Assembly (NCBI GenBank): GCA_021904315.1
Contig: CM038909.1
Span: 20,808,212 to 20,872,211, forward strand
Length of the DNA: 64,000 nucleotides
Reading direction: 5' to 3'
Source of the DNA: Sphagnum magellanicum
Taxonomy: Eukaryota; Streptophyta; Sphagnopsida; Sphagnales; Sphagnaceae
Below are positions 63,475-64,000 of this stretch, piece by piece (within the stretch, counting starts at the first letter, position 1; every line of letters starts with the position of its first letter). Below the pieces are notes generated by a model. That model was not told the origin of the DNA. It worked only from the letters and a program-made list of their open reading frames with translations, and ran no database searches. The position numbers were made by a program, and so were the translations under genes.

Positions 63475-63690
63475 CCAAAAACATTATGGGGGCCACCATG
63501 TTGTTTTAGAACTTGGGGGCCATTAATGTCATTTAGTGGTTATTGGGTGGCATTCAATCTATATGGAAAATGTAATATAATACAAAATAAAATGGGGCCA
63601 TCAAGTTAGATTAAAAATCAACAATCACCGTGTTATATTTGAACTTGGGGCTATTAATACAACTTGATGGTTAAGGTCACATATGGTCCA
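63475..63690. repeat. Second block of the palindromic minisatellite
   Basis: GGGGGCCACCATGTTGTTTTAGAACTTGGGGGCCATTAATG, then GGGGCCATCAAGTTAGATT and GAACTTGGGGCTATTAATACAACTTGATGG, repeat the core and spacer of the 62.8 kb array after about 420 bp of unrelated sequence. Confidence 0.6.
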
Positions 63691-64000
63691 TAAAAAAAAG
63701 TGTTTCCATTTTTTTTAATAAACAAGATATTTTTCCACAAATTCCAAAAGAAGAATGATGAGGAGGAAAAATAATCTATGACAATCACTTGATTTTGGCC
63801 CTTGAAATACCAAAATAAATAAATAAATATTTGAAAAAAATCTTTAATTAGTTAATAGTATTAGTAAAATATATATATTACAAGCATCATTGAAATTATG
63901 TATGTTACACATCAAACCCAATGGAAAATATATATAAAATTTTGAAAAAAAAATTTTGAATCATGAAAATAAAAAGAATAAGTAAAATGAAATTTTCATT

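Overview
The window is land-plant nuclear DNA from a large, AT-rich, repeat-laden genome. The evidence is a multi-exon P450 of the plant CYP85 clan with GT-AG introns, genes with long intron-bearing 5' leaders, and decayed plant-type Ty3, hAT and CACTA elements in low-GC spacer. The species cannot be fixed from sequence alone; the long intergenic stretches would suit a gymnosperm, fern or lycophyte, but that is an impression. No rRNA, tRNA or CRISPR array was recognised.

Layout. (1) 0.4-3.9 kb, minus: a structurally intact cytochrome P450 most like CYP707A (abscisic acid 8'-hydroxylase). Eight exons are visible and the last exon lies off the left edge. (2) 4.2-11.4 kb: a more GC-rich island with one clear intronless coding region (7085-8527, minus, 480 aa, DUF7138-like) behind a 1.7-2.1 kb spliced 5' leader. 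Several tandem duplications lie around it. (3) 11.4-28 kb: AT-rich spacer with a broken hAT transposase (18.0-19.2 kb), MITE arms and degenerate minisatellites. (4) 28.16-41.71 kb, minus: a decayed Ty3-type LTR retrotransposon with gag, protease, RT, RNase H and integrase remnants and a long additional reading region after integrase. Two solo LTRs of another family, each with a target-site duplication, are inserted in it. (5) 42.7-44.8 kb: a second broken hAT copy, itself interrupted. (6) 47.5-53 kb: a second GC-rich island with a 148-aa protein of unknown function (51346-51792, plus). Its leader contains four tandem copies of a 3'-splice-site-like unit, and a 0.5 kb foldback element lies just upstream. 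(7) 53-64 kb: AT-rich spacer with a complete 908-bp non-autonomous CACTA element and a minisatellite built on a palindrome.

The three host genes show no evidence of acting together. One inverted-repeat (MITE-like) family recurs four times; two copies sit immediately upstream of the two GC-rich genes. The observations most worth follow-up are the P450's altered oxygen-activation motif and N-terminal extension, the splice-acceptor repeat array, the extra ORF of the Ty3 element and the palindromic minisatellite.
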